Part shown: positions 48,336 to 57,515 of the stretch, one piece after another
Numbering within the stretch: position 1 is the first letter of the stretch
Layout: each line of letters starts with the position of its first letter
Assembly (NCBI RefSeq): GCF_900142285.1
Contig: NZ_FRAJ01000005.1
Span: forward strand, 62,001 to 126,000
Source: Caminicella sporogenes DSM 14501
Lineage (GTDB): Bacteria > Bacillota > Clostridia > Peptostreptococcales > Caminicellaceae
Direction of reading: 5' to 3'
DNA: 64,000 bases
The notes under the pieces: model-generated
The model's input: only the letters and a program-made list of their open reading frames with translations
Database searches by the model: none
What the model was told of the DNA's origin: nothing
Translations under genes and position numbers: made by a program

Positions 48336-49475
48336 CTATCGTAAAATATTTCCAGCTATAACCATTCTTTGTACTTCAGAAGTACCTTCATATATCTCGG
48401 TTATCTTAGCATCTCTCATCATTCTCTCTACTGGATACTCTCTAGTATATCCATATCCACCATGAAGCTGAACTGCTTTTGTAGTTACTTCCATAGCTGT
48501 TTCAGCTGCAAATAATTTTGCCATAGCTGCATAAACACTATAAGGTTCTTTATTGTCTTTTGCCCTTGCTGCTCTATACACTAACATTCTTGCTGCATCT
48601 GTTTTTGTCTGCATATCTGCAAGAGTAAATTGAGTATTTTGGAATTTTGCAAGTGGTCTTCCAAATTGTTTTCTTTCTTTTACATATTTAATTGTTTCAT
48701 CTATAGCTCCTTGTGCTATTCCAATAGCTTGAGCTGCTATTCCTATACGTCCACCATCTAATGTCTTCATAGCAATTTTAAATCCTTGTCCTTCTTTTCC
48801 TAGTAAGTTTTCTTTAGGAACTTTACAGTCTTCAAATATAAGTTCACATGTTGATGAACCTCTTATACCCATTTTAGCTTCTTTTTTACCTACCCTAAAT
48901 CCTTCAAAACCCTTTTCAACTATAAAAGCAGAAATACCTTTAACACCTTTACTCTTATCAGTCATAGCCATAATTATATATGTATCAGCATAACCTGCAT
49001 TAGTTATAAATATTTTTGAACCATTTAGTATATAATAATCTCCATGTAATTCAGCTTTTGTTTGTTGAGCTGAAGCATCTGTTCCTGCATTTGGTTCTGT
49101 AAGTCCAAATGCTCCTAGTTTTTCACCTTTAGCTAATGGTATCAAATACTTTTTCTTTTGCTCTTCTGTTCCAAATTCATAAATTGGTGATGCACAAAGT
49201 GAAGTATGAGCTGAAACTACAACACCTGTAGTTGCACAAACTTTAGATAACTCCTCAATAGCCATTGCATATGCAAAGTTATCTCCACCACTTCCTCCAT
49301 ATTCTTTTGGAATTGGTATGCCCATAAATCCATACCTAGCTAGCTTCTTTACTGTTTCTAATGGAAATTTTTCTTCTTCATCTACTTCTGCGGCAAGTGG
49401 TTTGACTTCATTTTCAGCAAATTCTCTAAATAATTCCTGTAACATCTGATACTCTTTAGAAATAGTAAAATCCAT
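48336..49475 (-). CDS. Short-chain acyl-CoA dehydrogenase (butyryl-CoA dehydrogenase-like)
   Basis: 379 residues with full family motifs: GAFGLTEPNAGTDASAQQTK binding FAD/substrate, GIRGSSTCELIFEDCKVP, QLHGGYGYTREYPVERMMRD and the catalytic Glu in ITEIYEGTSEVQRMVIAG. Closest in pattern to clostridial butyryl-CoA dehydrogenase. No crotonase, thiolase or 3-hydroxybutyryl-CoA dehydrogenase lies beside it, so the substrate could be another short acyl-CoA. First gene of the sigma-54-driven operon. Confidence 0.93.
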   Translation of the reverse strand: MDFTISKEYQMLQELFREFAENEVKPLAAEVDEEEKFPLETVKKLARYGFMGIPIPKEYGGSGGDNFAYAMAIEELSKVCATTGVVVSAHTSLCASPIYEFGTEEQKKKYLIPLAKGEKLGAFGLTEPNAGTDASAQQTKAELHGDYYILNGSKIFITNAGYADTYIIMAMTDKSKGVKGISAFIVEKGFEGFRVGKKEAKMGIRGSSTCELIFEDCKVPKENLLGKEGQGFKIAMKTLDGGRIGIAAQAIGIAQGAIDETIKYVKERKQFGRPLAKFQNTQFTLADMQTKTDAARMLVYRAARAKDNKEPYSVYAAMAKLFAAETAMEVTTKAVQLHGGYGYTREYPVERMMRDAKITEIYEGTSEVQRMVIAGNILR

Positions 49476-49578
49476 TTTTATCCCCCTTAAACTTTAAATT
49501 ATTTTGCTTAGTTTGTTAATTAACTAACCTTTATAGGTATCGGCGTAAAATATTTTTATTTTACACCACTATAACAAC

Positions 49579-49596
49579 AAGCAACATTTATGCCAA
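49579..49596 (-). promoter_or_regulatory. Sigma-54 promoter of the acyl-CoA dehydrogenase-etfBA operon
   Basis: On the minus strand TTGGCATAAATGTTGCTT has GG (49593-49594) and GC (49581-49582) exactly 10 bases apart and matches TGGCAC-N5-TTGC except one base. It lies about 105 bases before the start codon. Between it and the gene, GTAAAATA/TATTTTAC forms a dyad (49545-49564). The upstream region 49600-49735 has TTAAC repeats that could bind the activator. Confidence 0.8.
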
Positions 49597-49735
49597 AGAA
49601 AATCTTGAAAATTCCCAAATTTATTTTTTTATATGTATTAAATATTTACAGTATCTTAACTAAAAAAATCTTTTTTATCAACATTAACAATAATATCTTG
49701 AATGTGTTAATTAAGTTTACATGTTAACTTTTTGA

Positions 49736-49769
49736 ACAAAAATACCCTCTTTTTTATTAAGGGTATTTC
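49736..49769 (-). terminator. Terminator after the lipid kinase gene
   Basis: AAATACCCT (49740-49748) pairs with AGGGTATTT (49760-49768), followed on the minus strand by TTGTTC; moderate T-run, strong stem. Confidence 0.75.
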
Positions 49770-49775
49770 TTAAAT

Positions 49776-50699
49776 TCATAGTTTATTATTAAATTTTAAA
49801 TAATCTGGAATAAAAATTTTTAAACCAGAAGATATTATTTCAAATTTAGCAGGAAGTGGTCCTCCATTTTCACCATCTATATCTATATTCATATTGCTAT
49901 CATCTAAACATTTAACATAGAGATTATCAGTTTGAAAATATATAACATTTTCATTATTTATATGGTCTCCTCTTATAATCTTTAAAAACAATGTAGCAGC
50001 ATCAAATATATCTATTTTTTTAAATATACATACATCAAATTTGCCATCATTTAACCCCGCTTGCGGTGCAAATTTTTTAAAACCCCCAGCAGAAGATGAA
50101 TTTAAAACTGCAAACAACATTACATCTTCTACAAAAGATTTACAGTTATACTTAAATTCTAATTTTATCGATTTAAATAACTGTTTAGGTATTTCTTTTA
50201 TTCCTTCAGCATAATAAGCAAATTTTCCAAATACAGTTTTAGATGCTACTGAAGCTTTTATTGCAACATCTGTAAGCAAACCAGCAGCTGCAACATTAAT
50301 AAAATAATTTTCATTAACTTTACAAACGTCTATATCAATTAATCTTCCATTCCTAAACATATCACAAATTCCATCTATGTCATTTGGAATAGATAGATAG
50401 TTTGCAAAATCATTTACAGTACCAGCAGGTATAACTGCAAAAGGTAATCTTAAATCTGCCTTCATCATACCATTTATAACTTCATTTAAAGTTCCATCTC
50501 CTCCAACAACTACAATTAAATCAAATTCTCCTTCTTTAATTTTCATTACTTCATTCATTGCATCAAATTTTCCTCTAGTGTCAAATTTATCTACAGTTTT
50601 AAATATATTTTCTAATACTAATCTCCCTACAATAATTTCCAAAGATTTTTGAACTATAGTGCGACCAGAAGATGGATTGTTTATAATTTTTACTCTCAT
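49776..50699 (-). CDS. Diacylglycerol kinase-family lipid kinase
   Basis: 307 residues. GGDGT at 66-70 (LIVVVGGDGTLNEVINGMM) binds ATP; INNPSSGRT at the start and PAGTVNDFANYLSIP complete the DAGK catalytic fold. It probably phosphorylates diacylglycerol or a related lipid (DgkB/YegS type). There is no ribosome site in the 15 bases before the ATG, where the adjoining TnpB element begins, so insertion may have displaced the native leader. Confidence 0.9.
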   Translation of the reverse strand: MRVKIINNPSSGRTIVQKSLEIIVGRLVLENIFKTVDKFDTRGKFDAMNEVMKIKEGEFDLIVVVGGDGTLNEVINGMMKADLRLPFAVIPAGTVNDFANYLSIPNDIDGICDMFRNGRLIDIDVCKVNENYFINVAAAGLLTDVAIKASVASKTVFGKFAYYAEGIKEIPKQLFKSIKLEFKYNCKSFVEDVMLFAVLNSSSAGGFKKFAPQAGLNDGKFDVCIFKKIDIFDAATLFLKIIRGDHINNENVIYFQTDNLYVKCLDDSNMNIDIDGENGGPLPAKFEIISSGLKIFIPDYLKFNNKL

Positions 50700-50748
50700 A
50701 AATACCGTTGACTTATATCTATAAAAACCTTATAGAAAGCAACGCATA

Positions 50749-50774
50749 CCTATAAATCTTTATAGATTTATAGG
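50749..50774 (-). repeat. Subterminal hairpin of the TnpB element, right end
   Basis: CCTATAAATC and GATTTATAGG form a perfect 10-pair stem with a six-base loop, 20 bases after the tnpB 3' end region. IS200/IS605 ends and omega RNAs carry such hairpins. Confidence 0.75.
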
Positions 50775-50792
50775 TCTTACCCGATACTTCTA

Positions 50793-52232
50793 TTATGAGG
50801 CTATAAGCCTGCATAACTCGAAGTCGCTTTCTACTTTTATAGGATTGCACAGCTTAACATTAAGCCAACGATTTCCACCTCCTATTTTATAATTTTGCTG
50901 TGCTTTTTTATTGCCAAGTAAACATATATTTCTTGCTCCATTTAGGTCAGCATTGATTATTATGTTTATAACTTCATCTTTAAATAACCCTCGCTTAACT
51001 CGCTTTCCACCCAATGCATTAGTTAAGTCTAGGTTGTATTGTAAAAACTTTTGTATTACTTTTATATCTTCTGTTAAGCTACTTACTTTAGATGTATAAC
51101 TTTCATCTACAAATTTTACTTTTATTCCATAGTCTTTTGCTTTATATTCTATGTACCTTAATAATTTCCCAAATGGTATTTGTATAAAATTTTGCTTTAC
51201 AGCTTTATTTAATTTGCATTTACCATTATTTTTTAGATTGTTTAAATTATTTGATAGGATTATTTCTGTTACGTTATATTTTTCTAGATATTCTAATACT
51301 CTTTTGCTAATCTTGTGAAATTGGTCGCAAAAATACCTATTTCTTTTTTCATAAAGATATGTTCTGTATTTCTCTAAATACCTTTTTCTGTTTTTGTCTT
51401 TTGTAGTCGATATTTCTTTATTTAACTTCCCTATAAATCTATTAAAGTTAGCATTGTATGTTTTATATTTTTTACCATCTATTATTAAACTTGGCGTTTC
51501 TTTATCGTCTACATATATGCTTAAAAGATTGTTTATCCCTATATCTATCCCTGCACTTTTATAGGGCTTTTCTTTTATTTCTTTTTCTTCTTTCTCATAT
51601 ATAAAAAGTAAATACAGCTCATTGTTTGAAAAGTTAAGATGTACTGCTTTAATTTTTTTTAAACTTCCTACTACTTTTTCTAATTCTTTATGGTTTATAT
51701 ATGTTCTTATCATTTTATTGTTAAGGTTTATTCCTATCTGATTTTTTCTTTTTAATGAAAATCCTTTATAACTATCTAATGGAATTGTATAGTTTGTTAG
51801 TTTTGACAGCTTTTTAGGTTTAGGCGGTCTTGCTTTATAATCTCCATTTTTTATTTTTGTGAAATATCCTTTATACTCAGATTTAACTCTTTTCATTATT
51901 TCTACTAAATTATGAATTTTAAGATCTTTAGATAGTTTTATTAAGTCATTCATTATTTGATGATTTTTATATTTATTTCTGATATAAGTTAACTTTTCTT
52001 CTAGCTTTTTCGGAGTAGTTCTTCTAAATAACGCTCTCATTATTTCATAGTCAGTTAACAACCTAAAATCTCCTATATTCTGCTTATAGTCTTGATTAAG
52101 GAGTATTATATACATGTTTTCAAAATGCCTATACTTGTAAATATAATCTATAACCTTTGATTTGAATTTTTTGTCTTTTATTCTCATTTTGTATGTTCTT
52201 ATATTTTTATTTTCAGCTATAGATTTACTCAT
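50793..52232 (-). CDS. tnpB: TnpB-family RNA-guided nuclease homologue with altered active site
   Basis: 479 residues. N-terminal helical region to about 230, RuvC-I Asp in SAGIDIGINNLLSIYVDD, a helical insertion, and a RuvC-III Asp in INADLNGARNICLLGN. At the usual RuvC-II Glu the sequence is ITEIILSNNLNNLK-like (VTEIILSNNLNNLK), without the normal E-D/N-L. The zinc finger is absent: YTSKVSSLTED replaces YTSxxC-x-x-C. This fits a TnpB lineage with an EESYTSK-type segment, possibly with a rearranged site, or a nuclease-dead protein. RBS GAGGAG. Confidence 0.85.
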   Translation of the reverse strand: MSKSIAENKNIRTYKMRIKDKKFKSKVIDYIYKYRHFENMYIILLNQDYKQNIGDFRLLTDYEIMRALFRRTTPKKLEEKLTYIRNKYKNHQIMNDLIKLSKDLKIHNLVEIMKRVKSEYKGYFTKIKNGDYKARPPKPKKLSKLTNYTIPLDSYKGFSLKRKNQIGINLNNKMIRTYINHKELEKVVGSLKKIKAVHLNFSNNELYLLFIYEKEEKEIKEKPYKSAGIDIGINNLLSIYVDDKETPSLIIDGKKYKTYNANFNRFIGKLNKEISTTKDKNRKRYLEKYRTYLYEKRNRYFCDQFHKISKRVLEYLEKYNVTEIILSNNLNNLKNNGKCKLNKAVKQNFIQIPFGKLLRYIEYKAKDYGIKVKFVDESYTSKVSSLTEDIKVIQKFLQYNLDLTNALGGKRVKRGLFKDEVINIIINADLNGARNICLLGNKKAQQNYKIGGGNRWLNVKLCNPIKVESDFELCRLIAS

Positions 52233-52367
52233 TTTCTTTTAACTCCTCGATTATTTTCTTTCTACACACGCCTTCTGTAATAAAAGAAGGTTTTTATAAA
52301 TTTTATAAATATTCTTTAACTGTTAATCAACCCCCATTAAATAAATAATTATTAAAATTATAATCTA

Positions 52368-53177
52368 TTAAGCAAAAAATAACAAACTTAATGCCATAAC
52401 ACCCATTCCAGAAATAAGTCCATAGATAGCTACATGATGTTCTCCATATTTTTCAGCCGTTGGAAGCAATTCATCTAATGAAATATAAACCATAATTCCT
52501 GCAACACTTGCAAATATTAAACCAAACATAGCATCATTGAAAAACCTAATCAAAATGAAATAGCCTACTATTGCTCCCACAGGTTCAGAAAGGCCTGAAA
52601 AAAAAGAATATAAAAAAGCTTTTTTTCTATCTCCTGTTGCATAGTAAATAGGTACAGAAACTGCTATTCCTTCAGGAATATTATGTATTGCTATAGCAAT
52701 TGCTATACTAATTCCTAATGTATTATTTTGCAAAGCACTCGTAAATGTTGCTAATCCTTCGGGAAAATTATGAATTGCTATAGCTAAAGCTGAAAACAAA
52801 CCCATTCTTAGCAGTTCAAAATCTTTTATATCATCCTGCATATCACCTACATCACGCATTTCATGTGGATTTTCAATACTTGGCACAAATTTATCAATAA
52901 TTGCAATTAAAGCAATTCCCATAAAAAAGGCAATTGTAGTAATCCAATATCCCTTAGTTTCTCCATAAATAATTTCTAAAGAATCCCTTGCTTCTGAAAA
53001 AATTTCAATCATAGAAACATAAATCATTACTCCTGCAGAAAATCCTAAAACTGCTGATAAAAATTTTTTATTCGTCTGTTTAGTATAAAAGGCTAATGCA
53101 CTTCCTATACCTGTAGATAATCCTGCAAATAGTGTAAGCCCAAAAGCAAATAATACATTTGTCATACTTATATTCAT
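52368..53177 (-). CDS. zupT: ZIP-family zinc/metal transporter (ZupT-like)
   Basis: 269 residues with eight membrane segments. Metal-site motifs HNFPEG (136-141) in segment 4 and HNIPEG (165-170) in segment 5 are intact, and GLSEPVGAIVGYF is typical of ZupT. A His/Asp-containing cytoplasmic loop lies between segments 3 and 4 (about 100-122). It imports zinc or other divalent metals. No Zur box was found. Monocistronic. Confidence 0.94.
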   Translation of the reverse strand: MNISMTNVLFAFGLTLFAGLSTGIGSALAFYTKQTNKKFLSAVLGFSAGVMIYVSMIEIFSEARDSLEIIYGETKGYWITTIAFFMGIALIAIIDKFVPSIENPHEMRDVGDMQDDIKDFELLRMGLFSALAIAIHNFPEGLATFTSALQNNTLGISIAIAIAIHNIPEGIAVSVPIYYATGDRKKAFLYSFFSGLSEPVGAIVGYFILIRFFNDAMFGLIFASVAGIMVYISLDELLPTAEKYGEHHVAIYGLISGMGVMALSLLFFA

Positions 53178-53309
53178 ATTTATTTCTCCTCTTACTTAAA
53201 ATGCATCTTTTTTCCTTTTAAATTATAAATTCAATATTTAAATTTTTTAATAAAAATAAAGTCTATATTAATTTTACCCAAATTAATATAGACGAAACAA
53301 TTTAATCTT

Positions 53310-53795
53310 TTACTCATTAAATAGTTTCTTTACATTCTTTGCTACTCTTTCTGCAAATATTTCAACTCTTTTCTTTTGGTCTTCATCTCCATCTTTTATG
53401 CATACAGCACCAAAATGAGTATACGGTTTTCCTTCACTAGAACCTACTGAATATACAAACATTCCCTTTACTAACAACTCACTTAACAATGCCAATTCTG
53501 CATTATCTGCTCCACCGCCAAGATAATTTTCAGTAGCAAATACACAACCTACTTTTCCTGCCAATTTAAGTTTACACGTATCTAACCATTTTTTCATTTG
53601 CCAAGAATATGAACCTGCATATGTAGGAGTTCCAAAAAATACTGCTTTAGCATCTTCAATAAATTCTTTATCAACGTTATCAATTGACATACATTTTGCC
53701 TCAACGCCTTCTATTTTTTCTACTCCCTTTGCAATGAGATTTGCTACTTTTTGAGTATTTCCTGTTTCACTATGATAGATTATTGCTATTTTCAT
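53310..53795 (-). CDS. Flavodoxin-like protein
   Basis: 161 residues from ATG 53795 (AAAGGAG upstream; a longer frame from 53843 overlaps the M14 gene). The FMN phosphate loop is HSETGNTQKVANLIAKG, with later PTYAGSYSWQMKKWLD and FATENYLGGGADNAELALL. It probably transfers electrons or is a flavodoxin/NAD(P)H oxidoreductase-type protein. Opposite partner unknown. Confidence 0.88.
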   Translation of the reverse strand: MKIAIIYHSETGNTQKVANLIAKGVEKIEGVEAKCMSIDNVDKEFIEDAKAVFFGTPTYAGSYSWQMKKWLDTCKLKLAGKVGCVFATENYLGGGADNAELALLSELLVKGMFVYSVGSSEGKPYTHFGAVCIKDGDEDQKKRVEIFAERVAKNVKKLFNE

Positions 53796-53829
53796 TTTTA
53801 TATCAACTCCTTTAAATTTTTTCTTACGG

Positions 53830-55161
53830 TTACATCTTTCCAAAACTAAAAAGTATTTTAATTACCATTATCTGATGCTTTATTTTTGCAAAATCTTCTG
53901 GTTTCATTATCAAAACATTCATATCATCTTCTATCTTATTTATTTTTTCTTTAACTATATTTAAATTTACTTTTAAATTTTGTTTTTTCTCATTTAATGT
54001 TAAAACAAGTGCTCCATTCTCAAATACTTTAACTTCTCTATCAAATTTATCTTTAATAAATTTTTCTATATAGATTTTAGCATCATTTAAATCTCTAAAT
54101 AATTGAACAAGTTTATCCTCTTTATAAACTTCTACATTATAAAATTTACTATAATCTATAGCCTTTTTAAGAAGATAAAGAGGAACTTTTTTTACTGACA
54201 AATAAATTTTTTTAAAATCTCTTTTTTCATCGTATCCATTCCATGCAAGTTCGAGTGTTATTGATGGCTTTTTTAATTTATATGCTGTCCAGTCCGCATA
54301 TCCCATTCTTGTATCCCAGTATCTTAATGATTTACTTAACTTAGGAATTGGTTTAAAACCTGTTATATTTTTTAAACCTCTAGTAATATCATAAACTTCA
54401 TCTAAATAAATACCTTTTTGATTTTTATACCAAAATAATACACTTCCTTGCGTATGATATGCATAATATCCTAAACATGGAGTATTTAATGTAAATTGTT
54501 CAAGTGCTTTAACCTCCGGCTCTGAATGAGGTTTAAAACCTTGAAAATGATCATTTGAAGGCCTTCTTCTAATAAATCTACTTGGTATACCCCATAATAC
54601 ATTCCATTGACGATTTAAATCAATTCCTCGTATATTTGCTTTCCAATCCATTATATTTGATTTCCAACTAGGATCTTTTTTTACTCTTATATTTTTTAAA
54701 TTTTTAAGTAAGTTTTTATCTCTAACTGCTTTTTTACCATAAAATGTATAATCTACTCCATCGGGATTTGTCATTGGAATAAAATAAATTGAAGCTTTAT
54801 CTAAAAGTTCTTTTAAATTGTATCCTTCAAAACTAACTCCTTCTTTATATGCTTTACAATAATCTTTTATATTCTGCAGTAAAACTTTAGCAGTTATCCT
54901 TTCCCTTGCATGAATCGCACCTATTATAATTATCCCAATATTACTTTTTCCTAGTTTGGCTACCCACAAATCTCTATTATCACAACTTTTTCCTATACTA
55001 TAAACTGACAAAATATCACTATATTCTTTCTCAAACATTTTAAGTTGTTTTGTAAGTTCTGTATAATCTATATCTTCTTTTATTAAATCATCGGCATAGA
55101 CAGAAAACACACCTATAATCATATAAACTATTAAAAAATAAAGTATCCCCTTAAACCTCAA
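53830..55161 (-). CDS. Secreted M14-family zinc carboxypeptidase
   Basis: 443 residues with a signal peptide (about 1-23, FLIVYMIIGVFSVYA). Zinc ligands His84 and Glu87 (GAIHARER), third His in YYAYHTQGSVLFW, and catalytic Glu in ITLELAWNGYD near residue 303; RGIDLNRQW and TNPDGVDY form the substrate pocket. The last 80 residues carry additional domains. It likely trims peptides, perhaps murein or spore peptides. The start is uncertain: this TTG has AAGGGG only one base away. Confidence 0.88.
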   Translation of the reverse strand: MRFKGILYFLIVYMIIGVFSVYADDLIKEDIDYTELTKQLKMFEKEYSDILSVYSIGKSCDNRDLWVAKLGKSNIGIIIIGAIHARERITAKVLLQNIKDYCKAYKEGVSFEGYNLKELLDKASIYFIPMTNPDGVDYTFYGKKAVRDKNLLKNLKNIRVKKDPSWKSNIMDWKANIRGIDLNRQWNVLWGIPSRFIRRRPSNDHFQGFKPHSEPEVKALEQFTLNTPCLGYYAYHTQGSVLFWYKNQKGIYLDEVYDITRGLKNITGFKPIPKLSKSLRYWDTRMGYADWTAYKLKKPSITLELAWNGYDEKRDFKKIYLSVKKVPLYLLKKAIDYSKFYNVEVYKEDKLVQLFRDLNDAKIYIEKFIKDKFDREVKVFENGALVLTLNEKKQNLKVNLNIVKEKINKIEDDMNVLIMKPEDFAKIKHQIMVIKILFSFGKM

Positions 55162-55617
55162 ACCCCTTGCCCGTTACCAAATACCTATAAAATTTATAAT
55201 TTCATAGGATTTAATATCTATTCTCTAATAGTTTTTTATTTTTTCACTATGCCATTTACAATTTTTAATATAATTTAACTTTTAAGAAAGTAGATATTTA
55301 ATTGTTTTAGTTCTTTATCTTTAATTTAAAGGTATCTGTAACGGTTTTCCCTCCTTTCCTATCTTTATTTTATTCATACTCTATAAGTAAATTAGTAAAT
55401 TATAACTATTTCACAATATATATTATAGCATAAAATAGTAATTTGCATTATTAACCAAAAATAGTTTTAAATTACTTTTTAATTTAATAATATATTTTAA
55501 TAACAAAATTTAATACAAATATATACAATTTTTTATTTTTACCGATATAAAGTATATAAATATTTTTAATGGAAATGATTTGTTATAAAAAATTTAATTA
55601 TTATTTTTTATATGGTC
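55162..55617. other. AT-rich intergenic region without a supported gene
   Basis: It holds a hairpin CCTATAAAAT/ATTTCATAGG (about 55190-55214), similar to the right-end hairpin of the TnpB element, and an isolated AAAGGAGGG (minus strand, near 55350) that leads to no good frame. No gene or RNA recognised. Confidence 0.6.
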
Positions 55618-55675
55618 AATAAATAAAAACCAGAAAGACAGATATTAATTATTCATCTACTCTTTCTGGTTTTTA
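55618..55675 (-). terminator. Terminator after sstT
   Basis: AAAAACCAGAAAG (55625-55637) pairs with CTTTCTGGTTTTT (55662-55674); a long loop separates the arms. T-rich on both sides. Confidence 0.8.
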
Positions 55676-55693
55676 ATATTTTTTAAACAAAAA

Positions 55694-56947
55694 TCATTTA
55701 TTTTTACCTTTTTTTAATATACTAATTTTTCTTCCTTCTTTTCTCCACTGTGCAAATTCAGCAACAGCAGTAAAAAGTACATCTGTTGATGAATTAAGTG
55801 CAGTTTCACAAGAATCTTGAATTACTCCTACAACAAAACCTACTCCAACTACCTGCATTGCTACATCATTTGGAATACCAAACAAACTACATGCAAGAGG
55901 AATTAATAGTAGTGAACCACCTGCTACCCCAGAAGCTCCACATGCACTAACAGCTGAAAGCAAACTCAATATCAATGCTGTCCCAATATCTACATCAATA
56001 CCTAAAGTATTTACTGCAGCAAGTGTTAATACTGATATTGTAACTGCAGCACCAGCCATATTTATAGTTGCACCAAGTGGAATTGATACTGAATAAGTAT
56101 CTTTATCTAGTCCCAATTCTTCACATAATGCCATATTCACTGGAATATTTGCAGCTGAACTACGTGTAAAAAATGCTGTAATTCCACTATCTTTTAAACA
56201 TTTAAATACAAGTGGATACGGATTTTGACGAATACTAATAAATGCAATAATAGGATTTACAACAAGTGCTATAAAAAGCATACTACCAACTAATAATACA
56301 AGTAATTGTGCATAATTTACTAAAGCTGCCATACCATTTACAGCTATTGTATTAAACACTAATCCCATAATACCAAATGGTGCAAAATTAATCACCCATT
56401 TTACTATTTGAGATAATGCATCTGCTATATTACTAATTACTATTTTAGTAGTTTCAGGAGCATTTTTAAGTGCAAGACCAAGAAGTAGTGCCCAAGCTAA
56501 AATGCCAATATAATTTGCATTTGAAAGTGCTTTTATAGGATTATCAACTATATTCATAAGTAATGTTTTTAATACTTCAGTAACTCCTCCAGGTGGTGAA
56601 AAGTTTCCAGTCCCTGTTCCAAGTCCAAGTTTTAACGTTACAGGAAACATAAAACTAGCTATAACAGCAACAAGCCCTGCTAAAAAAGTTCCTAAAAGAT
56701 AAAGAACTATAATTGACTTCATATTAGTTTTTTGACCACTCTTGTGCTGAGAAATAGCTGACATTACTAAGAAAAATACCAATATAGGTGCAACAGCTTT
56801 TAAAGCCCCTACAAACAATGAACCAAAAATAGAAATTGGTTTTGCCGCATTTGGAATAGTATTAGCTAAAATAATGCCAATGATTAAACCTATAATAATT
56901 CGTTTAACCAAACTCAATTCAGTCCATTTCTTCAATAAACTTGCCAT
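55694..56947 (-). CDS. sstT: Serine/threonine:sodium symporter
   Basis: 417 residues, dicarboxylate/amino acid:cation symporter fold with eight or so membrane segments. SstT signatures: [40 protein letters not shown] (the Ser-rich hairpin HP1), and [20 protein letters not shown] with [20 protein letters not shown]. Imports Ser and Thr with Na. Monocistronic. Confidence 0.96.
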   Translation of the reverse strand: MASLLKKWTELSLVKRIIIGLIIGIILANTIPNAAKPISIFGSLFVGALKAVAPILVFFLVMSAISQHKSGQKTNMKSIIVLYLLGTFLAGLVAVIASFMFPVTLKLGLGTGTGNFSPPGGVTEVLKTLLMNIVDNPIKALSNANYIGILAWALLLGLALKNAPETTKIVISNIADALSQIVKWVINFAPFGIMGLVFNTIAVNGMAALVNYAQLLVLLVGSMLFIALVVNPIIAFISIRQNPYPLVFKCLKDSGITAFFTRSSAANIPVNMALCEELGLDKDTYSVSIPLGATINMAGAAVTISVLTLAAVNTLGIDVDIGTALILSLLSAVSACGASGVAGGSLLLIPLACSLFGIPNDVAMQVVGVGFVVGVIQDSCETALNSSTDVLFTAVAEFAQWRKEGRKISILKKGKNK

Positions 56948-57160
56948 TTCTTTCCTCCTTTTTTGGTATAATCTTTGTTAAATATAAAAATCAATTTTCA
57001 ATAAATGAAACAAAAACATACAACAAACGATTTCCTAAAATGTTACTAAATTTTAAAATTTAAACTCAACTAAAAGTTTAGCATAACTTTTAATTTATTA
57101 CAAGTATTTAAAATTATTTATTTCAAAATGAACTACCTTAAGATTTTATACAGCAAAATA

Positions 57161-57196
57161 TAAAAAAATACCCCTTTATGTATTAAAAGAGGTATA
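57161..57196 (-). terminator. Terminator after the hydG-linked small gene
   Basis: ATACCCCTTT and AAAAGAGGTAT-type arms (57168-57178 and 57185-57195) form a stem with few mismatches; the minus strand continues TTTTTTTAT. Confidence 0.82.
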
Positions 57197-57206
57197 TATT
57201 TTTTTA

Positions 57207-57515
57207 TTAATCTATTTCTTTAATTATTAAACTTTTTATATCTGATATTAACTTATTCCAAATAAATTCATCTAAATTATTATTATTTTCAACTATCAAT
57301 TCAAATTTATCTGTTAATCTTATACTATCTTCTACTATGAACAAATCATTTACTCCAGCATAAAAAGAACGGCGATTGCCAAATATCTCACAAAAATTTA
57401 CCTTGATATTATAATTTTTATATAAATAATCTGCAACATCATTAAGTTTATCTTTCAATGTGCTGCTCTTATCAAAATCTTTCAATTTTTTATAAATATA
57501 AGTCTCTCTCTCCAT
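57207..57515 (-). CDS. Hypothetical protein coupled to hydG (102 aa)
   Basis: Start at ATG 57515, chosen for GAGAGGG upstream; overlaps the hydG end by 26 bases. An acidic alpha/beta protein (DFDKSSTLKDKLNDVADYLY, then NNNNLDEFIWNKLISDIKSL). No family recognised. Tight overlap suggests a role with hydrogenase maturation, or co-regulation only. Confidence 0.6.
   Translation of the reverse strand: MERETYIYKKLKDFDKSSTLKDKLNDVADYLYKNYNIKVNFCEIFGNRRSFYAGVNDLFIVEDSIRLTDKFELIVENNNNLDEFIWNKLISDIKSLIIKEID

Larger units (their letters stand above)
50700..52295 (-). mobile_element. Solo-TnpB element (IS1341-type, IS200/IS605 superfamily)
   Basis: A tnpB gene without tnpA, flanked by AT-rich ends with hairpins: CCTATAAATC/GATTTATAGG (50749-50774) and CTATAA/TTATAG (near 50719-50737) on the right end, and CCTTCT/AGAAGG (about 52270-52291) on the left. 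Both ends contain TATAAAAACCTT in inverse orientation. Exact boundaries are not determined. It sits between the lipid kinase and the ZIP gene. The region after the tnpB 3' end is where the guide (omega) RNA would be encoded. Confidence 0.7.

Noticed and set aside
50793-52232. TnpB as the transposase that could mobilise the prophage or mini-arrays
   Set aside because: It is in host DNA 13 kb from the prophage end, TnpB is not a transposase, and no tnpA is present.
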